Assembly: GCA_947500435.1 (NCBI GenBank)
Contig: CANMRV010000003.1
Coordinates: 355,271 to 419,270, forward strand
Reading direction: 5' to 3'
Length of the DNA: 64,000 nt
Source of the DNA: an uncultured Flavobacteriaceae bacterium
GTDB lineage: Bacteria > Bacteroidota > Bacteroidia > Flavobacteriales > Flavobacteriaceae
Position numbers and translations under genes: made by a program. Of this stretch, positions 52,691 to 60,668 are shown piece by piece (position 1 is the first letter of the stretch; each line of letters starts with the position of its first letter). The notes beneath the pieces were generated by a model, which saw only the letters and a list, made by a program, of their open reading frames with translations, was not told where the DNA came from and searched no databases.

Positions 52691-53020
52691 ATGAAACCTC
52701 GTGATAAAACAGTAGCCTATTTTTTGTCAGTATTGGCGCTATTGTCGGGTATTTTGACATATATGAGCACTGTTTCAATGGGTTTCCCTGACGGACACTT
52801 GACTGAATTTGAATTTGCGATAAAACCGCTCTTTATTACCTATAGTATTCTTGCCCTGCTCTTTGGAATTTTTTTTTACGGACTAGCTCGTTTTTCTTCA
52901 AAAAAGTATAGTAAGGTTCTGTTTTACTTCACTTTCGTTCTCTTTGTTCTTTTGGCTATTGGGCTGATAGTGCTGTATTTCTACTTCAAGACAAACCTAA
53001 ATCACGGTGGGGGTGGTTGA
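52691..53020 (+). CDS. Small membrane protein, hypothetical
   Basis: The 109-aa protein has three TM helices (about 8-28, 46-66 and 75-99) and ends in NLNHGGGG. It has no domain that I recognise. The start follows the tyrS stop by 6 bases, so translation is probably coupled to tyrS. The function is unknown. Confidence 0.65.
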   Translation: MKPRDKTVAYFLSVLALLSGILTYMSTVSMGFPDGHLTEFEFAIKPLFITYSILALLFGIFFYGLARFSSKKYSKVLFYFTFVLFVLLAIGLIVLYFYFKTNLNHGGGG

Positions 53021-53127
53021 TTAAGTCGCCATCAAATCACACTCGCAAATATTAGGGAGGTCAAATAGTTTCGTAGAATTTAATTAGGGTTTTTTACTTC
53101 GAAATTGTTCTATTCAAAAGTAGAGAT

Positions 53128-53523
53128 ATGAAAAAGCTAGTCTTTTGTTTGCTATTTGTGGGAGTAGTATTCTCATGTGAGAATTCAGATGATAGTACGC
53201 CAACCCCTATAGACTTAAACGGAAAATGGGAACTTCAAAGCGCAAGTTGCTTTTGTTTTTATCCGGAGGATTTTGATTTTAGCGCTCACAAAATCATTTT
53301 TGAAAACGATGAGGGTACTTTAACAATTGAGAACTCAACAGAAACTTTCTTTATTACTGGGTCTGGGAGTTACGATTTTCAAATTCAAGATAATAAAGTT
53401 ATTATTAATAATACTTGGGAATTCACTTTTGAAATAAAAGGAGATTCCCTTATTATGTCTTTTGTTGATAACCCTGAGATTGCCGATGATGAGGTAACGC
53501 TGACTTATAAAAAGATAGGCTAG
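53128..53523 (+). CDS. Lipocalin-like lipoprotein
   Basis: The 131-aa protein has a lipoprotein signal (MKKLVFCLLFVGVVFSC, lipobox VFSC with Cys17). The mature part begins with an unstructured Asp/Thr/Pro-rich spacer and then DLNGKWELQSASC, the G-x-W start of a lipocalin-like barrel, followed by strands ending DDEVTLTYKKIG. Flavobacterial lipocalin-like lipoproteins are common and mostly uncharacterised. Its stop overlaps the stop of the convergent LuxE-like gene. Confidence 0.75.
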   Translation: MKKLVFCLLFVGVVFSCENSDDSTPTPIDLNGKWELQSASCFCFYPEDFDFSAHKIIFENDEGTLTIENSTETFFITGSGSYDFQIQDNKVIINNTWEFTFEIKGDSLIMSFVDNPEIADDEVTLTYKKIG

Positions 53524-54497
53524 AGTACCATCAAATTACAACCGCGTACATCAGAGTGGTCAAAACGACCTAAAACTTCAAAGCGATTGTCTTGATGAAG
53601 CTTTCCTAAATCTTGTGTTGCGATAAAGGAGCAAGAGTTGATATTCGCCAAATCAATAACGTTGATTCCACCTGTTTTTCCAGTTTTTTGAAAGCTTAGT
53701 GGATCTTCAGTATCTCGAATTAAGACTTTCATCCATTGTGGTGTTTGAAATACTCCTTTTCCAGCAGAATAGGCTTGGGAAAGCAATTCGGTCATTCCAT
53801 ATTCAGAATGGATTTCATCAACTCCGAAACCCTTTTTTAGTGCTTGATGCAGTTCGGCGCGAATCATTTCTTTTCGCTTTCCTTTCATTCCCCCTGTTTC
53901 CATTACGATTGTATTCTTTAATTCTAGGGAATACTTTTCGGCAAAATCCAATAGCGCAAATGAAACCCCTATGAGTAGAATTTTGCCTCCCGAAGCATCT
54001 AATTGCAATAATTTATTCTTAAGTGAATCTATTTCATCTAGATAAAAACCACTCTCTGTGTGTCTACTTTTTTTAATGAGCTCGTCTACCATATAAATGA
54101 GGGAGGAACCTTCTCGTTCTAAATAGGAAGGCAGCAGGGCTAGAACGCAATAGTCTCGAATATTTCCATAGAAATGCTCAAAAGCTTTCAAGTAGCTTTG
54201 TTTATACACATCAAGATCTGTTACATGATGCAGACTTGTTTGGTTTCCAGTAGTGCCGCTGCTTGAAAATGAGATTTGCGGTTGATTGTGACCCGTAAGT
54301 ACAGTTTTGGATTTGAAGAATTCGATTGGTAAAAAAGGAATCTCTTGAATTTCATGAACGTTCTCAGGGTTCTTTCCCAAGTAAGAACAAAACTCTCGAT
54401 AGACAGAATTGTCTCGATATTGAAATTCGAAAACTTCCAAAGCTTTCGCTTCAAATTCCGATTCATTTTTGATGCCAAATACTGATATGCTCTTCAT
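53520..54497 (-). CDS. LuxE/PaaK-family acyltransferase-like protein
   Basis: The 325-aa protein has the adenylation-like loop ISFSSSGTTGNQTSLH (about 80-95), preceded by IPFLPIEFFKSKTVLTG, the usual pattern of LuxE acyl-protein synthetases, and EYGMTELLSQAYSAGKGVFQ (about 232-251) like the A5 motif of adenylating enzymes. Such proteins activate an acyl group with ATP. I use the ATG at 54497; the ORF has 9 more codons. It is monocistronic. In Flavobacteriia, similar genes are linked with O-antigen or lipid synthesis, but no such neighbours are here. Confidence 0.85.
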   Translation of the reverse strand: MKSISVFGIKNESEFEAKALEVFEFQYRDNSVYREFCSYLGKNPENVHEIQEIPFLPIEFFKSKTVLTGHNQPQISFSSSGTTGNQTSLHHVTDLDVYKQSYLKAFEHFYGNIRDYCVLALLPSYLEREGSSLIYMVDELIKKSRHTESGFYLDEIDSLKNKLLQLDASGGKILLIGVSFALLDFAEKYSLELKNTIVMETGGMKGKRKEMIRAELHQALKKGFGVDEIHSEYGMTELLSQAYSAGKGVFQTPQWMKVLIRDTEDPLSFQKTGKTGGINVIDLANINSCSFIATQDLGKLHQDNRFEVLGRFDHSDVRGCNLMVL

Positions 54498-54544
54498 GGT
54501 AAATTCTGATGTAAAAGTAAACATACCACAGCTCTAATAAAACA

Positions 54545-54575
54545 AAAAGCCCTTGCTAAACAAGCAAGGGCTTTT
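54545..54575 (-). terminator. Rho-independent terminator of the 54596 gene
   Basis: The 12-bp arms AAAAGCCCTTGC and GCAAGGGCTTTT surround a 7-base loop; the minus strand continues as TGTTTTATT. It lies 20 bases after the stop of the sorting-domain protein gene. Confidence 0.9.
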
Positions 54576-54595
54576 CAGAATTTGAGTTAAGAATA

Positions 54596-54919
54596 TTATT
54601 TGACCACCAACTTGCGGGTCATTGTTTCATTACCTTCAGTAACTTGCAATACGTATACACCAGGTACAAGTCTCGATATATTTAATGATTTTGATGATAT
54701 TCTATCGGTGAGTACCATTTCTCCGAAAACATCATATACTACGATATCCTTAATGCCATTTTTTGACGTTGTGATATACACTATATCATTAGTTGCCGGA
54801 TTGGGATAAATTTTAAGTGATAACTCTTTTGCTGGTAAGGTCTGGTTGAAGCTTGTAGTATCTTGCCCATAGGCAGATAAAGTCAACAGCAGCAGCAAGC
54901 CGAAGTAGCATTTTTTCAT
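54596..54919 (-). CDS. T9SS type A sorting-domain-only protein 1
   Basis: The 107-aa protein has a signal peptide (MKKCYFGLLLLLTLSAYGQ), about 12 residues of linker and then a complete type A C-terminal sorting domain: LKIYPNPATNDIVYIT, VVYDVFGEMVLT, and LVPGVYVLQVTEGNETMTRK with the end LVVK. In the type 9 secretion system this domain directs cargo across the outer membrane and is removed; here there is virtually no cargo. A similar protein is encoded 170 bases upstream on the same strand. Terminator follows. Confidence 0.9.
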   Translation of the reverse strand: MKKCYFGLLLLLTLSAYGQDTTSFNQTLPAKELSLKIYPNPATNDIVYITTSKNGIKDIVVYDVFGEMVLTDRISSKSLNISRLVPGVYVLQVTEGNETMTRKLVVK

Positions 54920-55089
54920 AGGTTAACAATTTGGGATTATAAATATAGGGCAGGTGTACAGCTAAAACTAAATATTGTTGTGAAATTCGTCAAATTGTAG
55001 GTAAACAAAATTTTGTCCGCTGTTTATCGATTTTTTTGACCAATAAACGAAGGAAATATAAATTAAGGATATGAAAAATAAGTGATTAA

Positions 55090-55398
55090 CTACTTAATAA
55101 TCAGCTTTCTTGTGGCTACTTTGTCTTTCTCAAATACCCGAAGTACGTAAACGCCTGCATCTAAGTCTGAAAGGTTCAGTTCTTTGCCTAAAATAGTAGT
55201 TTCTAAAACTTGAGTACCCAATACATCAAAGATTAAGATCTTCTTTGCTGCATTTTCGTTAGTGCTAATATATACTTTACCATTAGTCACCGGGTTTGGG
55301 TAAAGTTTAAACCCGTCAATATCTCCTTTACCGCCGCCACTTTGGGCATAGCTAAAAGAAACAAACAAGAAAAAAACAATTAGGTAAAGGTGCTTCAT
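55090..55398 (-). CDS. T9SS type A sorting-domain-only protein 2
   Basis: The 102-aa protein starts at 55398 (MKHLYLIVFFLFVSFSYAQ signal peptide), continues with the spacer SGGGKGDIDG and ends with a sorting domain: FKLYPNPVTNGKVYIST, ILIFDVLGTQVLE, and LDAGVYVLRVFEKDKVATRK followed by LIIK. It is a paralogue of the protein encoded at 54596 and equally lacks cargo. A TATATTTG -7 box lies about 30 bases upstream and supports the chosen start over the ORF start at 55428. Both may be surface-exposed tags or decoys, but this is unproven. Confidence 0.9.
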   Translation of the reverse strand: MKHLYLIVFFLFVSFSYAQSGGGKGDIDGFKLYPNPVTNGKVYISTNENAAKKILIFDVLGTQVLETTILGKELNLSDLDAGVYVLRVFEKDKVATRKLIIK

Positions 55399-55425
55399 GC
55401 AATATTGTCTACAAAATGTATACCA

Positions 55426-55433
55426 CAAATATA
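55426..55433 (-). promoter_or_regulatory. -7 promoter element of sorting-domain protein 2
   Basis: The minus strand reads TATATTTG (TAnnTTTG), 27 bases upstream of the start at 55398. Confidence 0.5.
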
Positions 55434-55592
55434 AGAATAATACGTTCGCTAAAGTGAATCGAGTGCCCTTAATAGCGGAATTTTTCGACGAAATACAGAT
55501 TTCCTTTTTGGCTTTATTGATTTTTAGTAGGATTCTCTGAGTTTGCCAATGTTACCAAATTGTTACGACATTAAATCAACGTTAAGAGCAGA

Positions 55593-55620
55593 TTTGATAA
55601 AGGTTTTATATTTACATTTG
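55593..55620 (+). promoter_or_regulatory. Promoter of the phoB-like gene (-33 and -7)
   Basis: TTTG at 55593-55596 and TACATTTG at 55613-55620 are separated by 16 bases, close to the Bacteroidota promoter layout. The start codon is 22 bases after the -7 box. Confidence 0.55.
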
Positions 55621-55641
55621 AGTGAATAACTTCAACATTCG

Positions 55642-56328
55642 ATGAAAAAAAAGGACATTAGAATACTATTAGTAGACGACGAACCTGATATTTTAGAGAT
55701 TTTAAGCTATAATTTGTCTTCGGAAGGTTACAATGTTTATACGGCAAATAATGGCGCTGAAGGCGTAGCTAAGGCAAAGAAAAAACAACCCCATTTGATT
55801 ATTTTAGATGTTATGATGCCCGAAATGGATGGTATCGAAGCATGCGAAATTATTCGAAATACGAAAGGCTTGGAGAATACGATTATCACATTTCTTACCG
55901 CCCGTGGAGAAGATTACTCGCAGGTGGCTGGTTTTGATGCGGGTGCTGATGATTATATTACCAAACCTATAAAGCCTAAGGTTTTGGTTAGTAAGATTAA
56001 AGGTTTGTTGAGAAGATTGAAAGAAGATGATAGCAGTACAGAAGACATTGTAAAAGTGGGCAATATTGTCATCAACCGCGAGGAATATAAAATTGTGAAT
56101 AATGGGGTGGAACTTGTTCTTCCCAGAAAGGAGTTTGAACTATTGTCTCTTTTAACTTCCAAACCTAACAAAGTTTTTAAAAGAGAGGTCATCTTAGATC
56201 GTGTTTGGGGCAATGAAGTAGTTGTTGGAGGTCGAACAATAGATGTGCATATTCGAAAACTTCGGGAAAAAATTGGGGAAGATCATTTCAAAACCATAAA
56301 GGGGGTTGGGTATAAGTTTGTACTCTAA
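55642..56328 (+). CDS. PhoB-like response regulator (OmpR family)
   Basis: The 228-aa protein has a receiver domain (1-120) with acidic DDE (12-14), phosphoacceptor Asp56 (LIILDVMMPEMDG), Thr and Lys (ITKPIKPK, about 108), and a winged-helix DNA-binding domain (about 130-228) with LPRKEFELLSLLTSKPNKVF and GRTIDVHIRKLREKI. It is the partner of the histidine kinase gene 91 bases downstream. Orthology to PhoB (phosphate) is suggested by similarity of both partners, but no pho box or pst genes are here to confirm it. Confidence 0.92.
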   Translation: MKKKDIRILLVDDEPDILEILSYNLSSEGYNVYTANNGAEGVAKAKKKQPHLIILDVMMPEMDGIEACEIIRNTKGLENTIITFLTARGEDYSQVAGFDAGADDYITKPIKPKVLVSKIKGLLRRLKEDDSSTEDIVKVGNIVINREEYKIVNNGVELVLPRKEFELLSLLTSKPNKVFKREVILDRVWGNEVVVGGRTIDVHIRKLREKIGEDHFKTIKGVGYKFVL

Positions 56329-56419
56329 TTTCTAAAATATTTTTCTGTTATTTCCCTGGCTAAAATATGATATTTGTAAAATAACTAGCGCAGGGGCATG
56401 TCTGCTCAAACTTTTTTAA

Positions 56420-57484
56420 ATGGCTATTCGATTAAAGAGATCTTATAAATTCGCTTTTCGCACGGCCATCTTCATTGTTATCTTTCTGACATCCCTATTG
56501 GGATTTTTTATGTGGTACAAAGATGTATCCGACTGGGTATTTCTTGTAGTTTTTGCTTTGCTTTCATTCGGCATTTCTTTTTTTGTGGTTCAGCTTCGCA
56601 TTGAAAAATTTATCTACCGTAGGATCAAGAGAATTTATGATGATGTTTCGCTTTTGGAATCATCCTCTTTGTCTTCACGGACTATTACCACTGATATGAC
56701 AACGCTGACACAAGAGATTGAAAAATTTGCACAGGATAAGAAAATAGAAATAGACACTTTAAAAATTCGAGAGGAATATCGAAAAGACTTTTTGGGCAAT
56801 GTTGCACATGAATTAAAAACACCACTTTTTACGGTGCAAGGCTATCTTGAGACCCTTTTGGATGGGGCTTTGGAAGACAAGAATGTGCGGAAAAAGTACT
56901 TAAACCGAGCAAACAAAGCCGTTGATAGATTAATATACATCGTTAAGGATTTGGATCTTATTACCAAACTGGAAGCGGGAGAGTTAAATGTAAATTGGGA
57001 AGTGTTTGATATCATTGAACTGATTAAGACCAATTTTGAACTCTTGGAAATGAAGGCGGCAAAAAAGAAAATTGCATTGACCTTCGATATGGAATATGAG
57101 ACTCCAATTTATGTTCGCGCTGATGCTGAAAAAATACGACAGGTAATAACTAATCTTTTGGTGAACTCCATAAAATATGGACATGAAAATGGTACCACAG
57201 AAATAAGTGTTGAGAATCTAATCCAAAATAAAGTTATTGTCCGTGTTACGGATAATGGAGAAGGTATTCCTGAGCAGCATATTCCTAGGCTTTTTGAACG
57301 TTTTTATCGTATTGACCAGAGTAGAAATAGAAACGAGGGTGGTTCAGGATTAGGACTTGCCATTGTAAAACACATTATTGAAGCCCATGAGGAACGTATT
57401 TATGTGGAAAGTGAAGAAGGAATAGGTTCTGAATTCTCATTTACACTTGAGAAAGATAAAGCTCCTGAAGAAGAGATGGTCTGA
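56420..57484 (+). CDS. PhoR-like sensor histidine kinase
   Basis: The 354-aa inner-membrane kinase has two TM helices near the N-terminus (about 12-31 and 38-58) with hardly any periplasmic domain, a short HAMP-like linker, HisKA with His130 (FLGNVAHELKTPLFTVQGYL) and a HATPase domain (NLLVNSIKYG, DNGEGIPEQH, GGSGLGLAIVKHI). The short input region suggests it senses through another membrane protein, as PhoR does through PstSCAB/PhoU. It pairs with the PhoB-like regulator. The trmB gene follows within 60 bases. Confidence 0.92.
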   Translation: MAIRLKRSYKFAFRTAIFIVIFLTSLLGFFMWYKDVSDWVFLVVFALLSFGISFFVVQLRIEKFIYRRIKRIYDDVSLLESSSLSSRTITTDMTTLTQEIEKFAQDKKIEIDTLKIREEYRKDFLGNVAHELKTPLFTVQGYLETLLDGALEDKNVRKKYLNRANKAVDRLIYIVKDLDLITKLEAGELNVNWEVFDIIELIKTNFELLEMKAAKKKIALTFDMEYETPIYVRADAEKIRQVITNLLVNSIKYGHENGTTEISVENLIQNKVIVRVTDNGEGIPEQHIPRLFERFYRIDQSRNRNEGGSGLGLAIVKHIIEAHEERIYVESEEGIGSEFSFTLEKDKAPEEEMV

Positions 57485-57542
57485 TTGAACTTACTTGAAT
57501 AAGTATTTCCTTAGCTTTGCAAATCACAAATTTTTGATTGTA

Positions 57543-58214
57543 GTGGGGAGTAAAAACAAGCTCAAACGATTTAAGGAGAACGAGACGTTCAAAAATGTTA
57601 TTCAACCTGAAAGGAAGGCCATTGAAGATGGCTCCTTAGTACTGAAAGGAAAATGGGCCGAGCACTTCAAAAATGACAACCCAATTGTCTTAGAGTTGGG
57701 TTGTGGTAAGGGAGAATATACTGTTGGGCTTGCTCAAAGAAATCCTGATAAAAACTTTGTAGGTATTGATATCAAAGGTGCTCGTTTTTGGCGAGGTGCT
57801 AAAACAGCTTTAGAAGAAAATCTAGAAAATGTTGCTTTCCTGAGGACCCAAATTGAGTTGGTAGATTGGATGTTTGCTGAAAATGAGGTTTCTGAAATAT
57901 GGATTACGTTTCCCGATCCACAAATCAAGTACAAGCGAACGAAGCATCGCATGACCAATCAAGATTTCTTGGAGAAATATCGAAAAGTTTTAAAACCCAA
58001 CGGATTATTGCATTTGAAGACCGATAGCGAATTTATGCATGGTTATACCCTTGGTTTACTTCATGGATTAGGATTAGAAATCATTTATGCAAATCACGAT
58101 GTCTATAAAAACGAAGGAAGTCCAGAAGAAGTATTAAAAATTCAGACTTACTATGAAAATCAGTACCTTCAAGAAGGGAAACCAATTACCTATATTCAAT
58201 TCACAATTCATTAG
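57543..58214 (+). CDS. trmB: tRNA (guanine(46)-N7)-methyltransferase
   Basis: The 223-aa protein methylates G46 in the variable loop of tRNA. Blocks: LELGCGKGEYTVGLAQRNP (SAM motif I), FVGIDIKGARFWRGAKTALE, ITFPDPQIKYKRTKHRMTN (the PDPxxKxxH signature) and LLHLKTDSEFMHGY. I start it at the GTG at 57543 (GSKNKLKRF follows), since relatives start MGSKNKLKRF; the TTG-initiated ORF from 57495 adds 16 unmatched residues. It is downstream of the phoR-like gene on the same strand and 17 bases upstream of a LysE gene. Confidence 0.93.
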   Translation: MGSKNKLKRFKENETFKNVIQPERKAIEDGSLVLKGKWAEHFKNDNPIVLELGCGKGEYTVGLAQRNPDKNFVGIDIKGARFWRGAKTALEENLENVAFLRTQIELVDWMFAENEVSEIWITFPDPQIKYKRTKHRMTNQDFLEKYRKVLKPNGLLHLKTDSEFMHGYTLGLLHGLGLEIIYANHDVYKNEGSPEEVLKIQTYYENQYLQEGKPITYIQFTIH

Positions 58215-58231
58215 TCGAAAATCAATCAGAA

Positions 58232-58858
58232 ATGCAACAATTAATGCTTTTATGTGTAGCAACATTTAGTGCTGCTTTTGTTGCCTCATTGCCACCAGGT
58301 TTGTTGAATATGAATGCTGCTAAAACCAGTGTTGAGAAAGGGAAAAAGAATGGTGTTACTTTTGGTCTCGGAGTTGGTTTTACCGTTATGATACAGGCTT
58401 ATCTGGCTGTTCGAATTTCAAAGTTATTATCCCAGAATCCTGAAATCATAGAAATACTGATGCAAATGGCATTGGTAATTTTTGGAGTGCTAGCTATCTT
58501 CTTTTTCGTAAAAGGAAAAAAGCAGACTGCGGATACTATTGAATTTACGGAAGGTAAAAAAAGAGGAAGTTTCTCTAAAGGAGCCTTTTTAGCAGCTCTT
58601 AATTTATTGACGATACCTTATTACGCAGGTATAAATACTTTTTTTCATGGTCAAGGTTTTATGAACTATACACAATTGGATGAAATTATTTTTATAATTT
58701 CTGCCGGTTGTGGAACTTTTTTGGCCATGTATGTATATGTTTTTTATTTTGATAAGATGGAACAGAGAACGAATCGGTTTTCGAAAAATGCAAACTACAT
58801 TTTAAGTGGATTGATGGTTTTACTTTTTGTTATTACCTTATTCCGATTATATTTTTAA
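58232..58858 (+). CDS. LysE-family translocator
   Basis: The 208-aa membrane protein has about six TM helices and the LysE-type start AAFVASLPPGLLNMNAAKTS followed by GLGVGFTVMIQAYLAVRI. The family exports amino acids or related compounds. The short loop with GKKQTADTIEFTEGKKRG and the second half FLAALNLLTIPYYAGINTFF are consistent. No substrate is evident. It lies between trmB and the alkyltransferase-like gene (3-base gap) on the same strand. Confidence 0.87.
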   Translation: MQQLMLLCVATFSAAFVASLPPGLLNMNAAKTSVEKGKKNGVTFGLGVGFTVMIQAYLAVRISKLLSQNPEIIEILMQMALVIFGVLAIFFFVKGKKQTADTIEFTEGKKRGSFSKGAFLAALNLLTIPYYAGINTFFHGQGFMNYTQLDEIIFIISAGCGTFLAMYVYVFYFDKMEQRTNRFSKNANYILSGLMVLLFVITLFRLYF

Positions 58859-58861
58859 CCT

Positions 58862-59206
58862 GTGAAACCAGAAAACAAAAATTTCTTTCAAAAAGTCTAT
58901 GAAGTAGCAGAGCAAATTCCCTATGGAAGGGTAACTTCCTTTGGCGCGATTGCCAAATATTTAGGAGCTGCAAGAAGTGCCCGAATGGTTGGATGGGCGA
59001 TGAACGGAGCCGGAAGTATGGAAAATGTTCCAGCTCATCGTGTTGTAAATAAGGCAGGCCTCCTAACCGGTAAGCATCATTTTGATGGTACAAACTTAAT
59101 GCAACAGTTATTGGAGAGTGAAGGCATTGAAGTCATCGATAGTCAAATTCAAAATTTAGAAAAACATTTTTGGGACCCTTTTAAAGAACTTCAAATAGAT
59201 TTATAA
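58862..59206 (+). CDS. Alkyltransferase-like protein (MGMT-like, no catalytic Cys)
   Basis: The 114-aa protein, starting at a GTG 3 bases after the LysE gene, has the MGMT DNA-binding domain: EQIPYGRVTSFGAIAKYLG, AARSARMVGWAMNG and VPAHRVVNKAGLLTG. The active site PCHRV of methyltransferases is PAHRV, with Ala58 instead of Cys, so it cannot transfer alkyl groups. Such ATL proteins bind O6-alkylguanine and flag it for nucleotide excision repair. The domain is full length for this class. Confidence 0.92.
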   Translation: MKPENKNFFQKVYEVAEQIPYGRVTSFGAIAKYLGAARSARMVGWAMNGAGSMENVPAHRVVNKAGLLTGKHHFDGTNLMQQLLESEGIEVIDSQIQNLEKHFWDPFKELQIDL

Positions 59207-59213
59207 ACTTCAA

Positions 59214-60560
59214 TCAGTTAAAGGTCAAAGTAAACTGGGTGGTCTTCCCTGAAGACACGCTTATACTTCCACCATGCAAGCGCATTATTTGTTTTGTTAG
59301 ACTAAGCCCAATTCCTGTTCCGGTGTTTTTTGTAGTGAAGAAGGGCACAAAAATTTCATCCATGAGTTCAGGGGATATTCCGGGGCCATTATCTTGCACT
59401 TGAATGTATTTCTTACTCATTTTGTTTATGCCCGCAACAATTCGAATGTTCCCTTTATCCTGATGTTCAAGAGACTGCTGCGCATTTTTCCCCAAATTTA
59501 AGAGTACTTGGGTTATTAGTTTTTCATCAAGATAAAGTTCCAGTTCTTTGGGTTCTACCAGAATTTCGATTTCAACTTTTATAAGATCTTTTTGCTCATC
59601 TAGCAAAAGTTTAATTTTTTCCAAGAGGGCTAAAGCAGGCACTAACTCTTTGTCGGGCTCGGGCACACTTAAAAAGGTCCGATATGATTGTACGAAACTC
59701 ATAAGGTCGGTTCCTTGAGTTTTAATTACTTCTAAACCTTTTGCTGTATTCTTAATTTGGTCTTCTGAGAAATTGCCTGGTTCAGTTAATTTACTTCCCG
59801 ACTTGAAATAGTTTAGTATAGAATCTGATATTGAGGTAATAGGAGTAATGGTGTTCATGATTTCATGAGTAAGTACGCGTATCAGTTTTACCCAAGAATC
59901 TGTTTCTTTATCATCAAGTTCTTTGTGAATATCATGAACCACTACCAACAATAGCTTTTGTTCTTCTATCATGATAGGTGTACATTTGAGACTCAACTCC
60001 CTTTTTCCTCTTTCATTTCCTAACTTGAAAATGGTATTTTCAAAGGGTTTCAAATCTTTAAAAAGATTATAAAGATTATGGTCAATCAGGTTGAGTTGTT
60101 TCACATGATTTAAGGGGCGATAGTTTAGAAGATCTTGAACTGTTGGGTTGGCATATAAAATATGCCCTTTCTCGTTTATTGTAAAAATACCAATATCCGC
60201 TTGCCTTAAAATTTCTTGATAGTACTGCTCTTGAGCTTGTTTTTTTACATAAATATCCTGAATCATTGCGTTGAGCATATTCAGGCTATGGTTTAATTCT
60301 TCCAATGATTTCACACTTAATTTTTCAGGAAAACGTAACGTGAAATCTTCATTTTTTATAGCATCAAAGAAATAGGCGATTTTTCTATTTGTTTGGTTGA
60401 CATAATATATTAAAGATGAGGTTAGAGCAACCAGCATGATGGTGGCGATACCGGTGCCTATATACTGTTTTTCAAAGAAGAAATAAACAGCGGCAACGGC
60501 CGAAAGGGTAATAAAAATGATACGAAGTACCATTTGCAAATAAATGTTTCTACTTACCAT
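59214..60560 (-). CDS. NtrB/AtoS-like sensor histidine kinase with PAS domain
   Basis: The 448-aa protein has two TM helices (about 9-29 and 33-53), a HAMP-like linker (about 55-110), a PAS domain (about 115-215; IGIFTINEKGHILYANPTVQ), HisKA with His232 in RVLTHEIMNTITPITS, and a HATPase domain (NLGKNAQQSL, DNGPGISPELM, GTGIGLSLTKQIM). It is downstream of the NtrC-type regulator gene on the same strand, 108 bases apart, so the two form a two-component pair. There is no periplasmic domain of note, so the signal is likely membrane-borne or cytosolic. Confidence 0.93.
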   Translation of the reverse strand: MVSRNIYLQMVLRIIFITLSAVAAVYFFFEKQYIGTGIATIMLVALTSSLIYYVNQTNRKIAYFFDAIKNEDFTLRFPEKLSVKSLEELNHSLNMLNAMIQDIYVKKQAQEQYYQEILRQADIGIFTINEKGHILYANPTVQDLLNYRPLNHVKQLNLIDHNLYNLFKDLKPFENTIFKLGNERGKRELSLKCTPIMIEEQKLLLVVVHDIHKELDDKETDSWVKLIRVLTHEIMNTITPITSISDSILNYFKSGSKLTEPGNFSEDQIKNTAKGLEVIKTQGTDLMSFVQSYRTFLSVPEPDKELVPALALLEKIKLLLDEQKDLIKVEIEILVEPKELELYLDEKLITQVLLNLGKNAQQSLEHQDKGNIRIVAGINKMSKKYIQVQDNGPGISPELMDEIFVPFFTTKNTGTGIGLSLTKQIMRLHGGSISVSSGKTTQFTLTFN

Positions 60561-60633
60561 CTTAAAAGTTCAAGTTCAAATTGTTCGTTATTGAGTAAAA
60601 GGTACAAAGTTCAAATTCTCGAATTTAGTTTTG

Positions 60634-60668
60634 CAACTGCCAACTGCCAACTGCCAACTGCCAACTGC
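60634..60668. repeat. Tandem repeat of CAACTGC, five copies
   Basis: Five perfect head-to-tail 7-bp units fill this stretch, with decayed copies on the right (TCACTGC, 60669-60675) inside the end of the regulator gene. It lies in the gap between the regulator and kinase genes of the operon. Confidence 0.9.
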
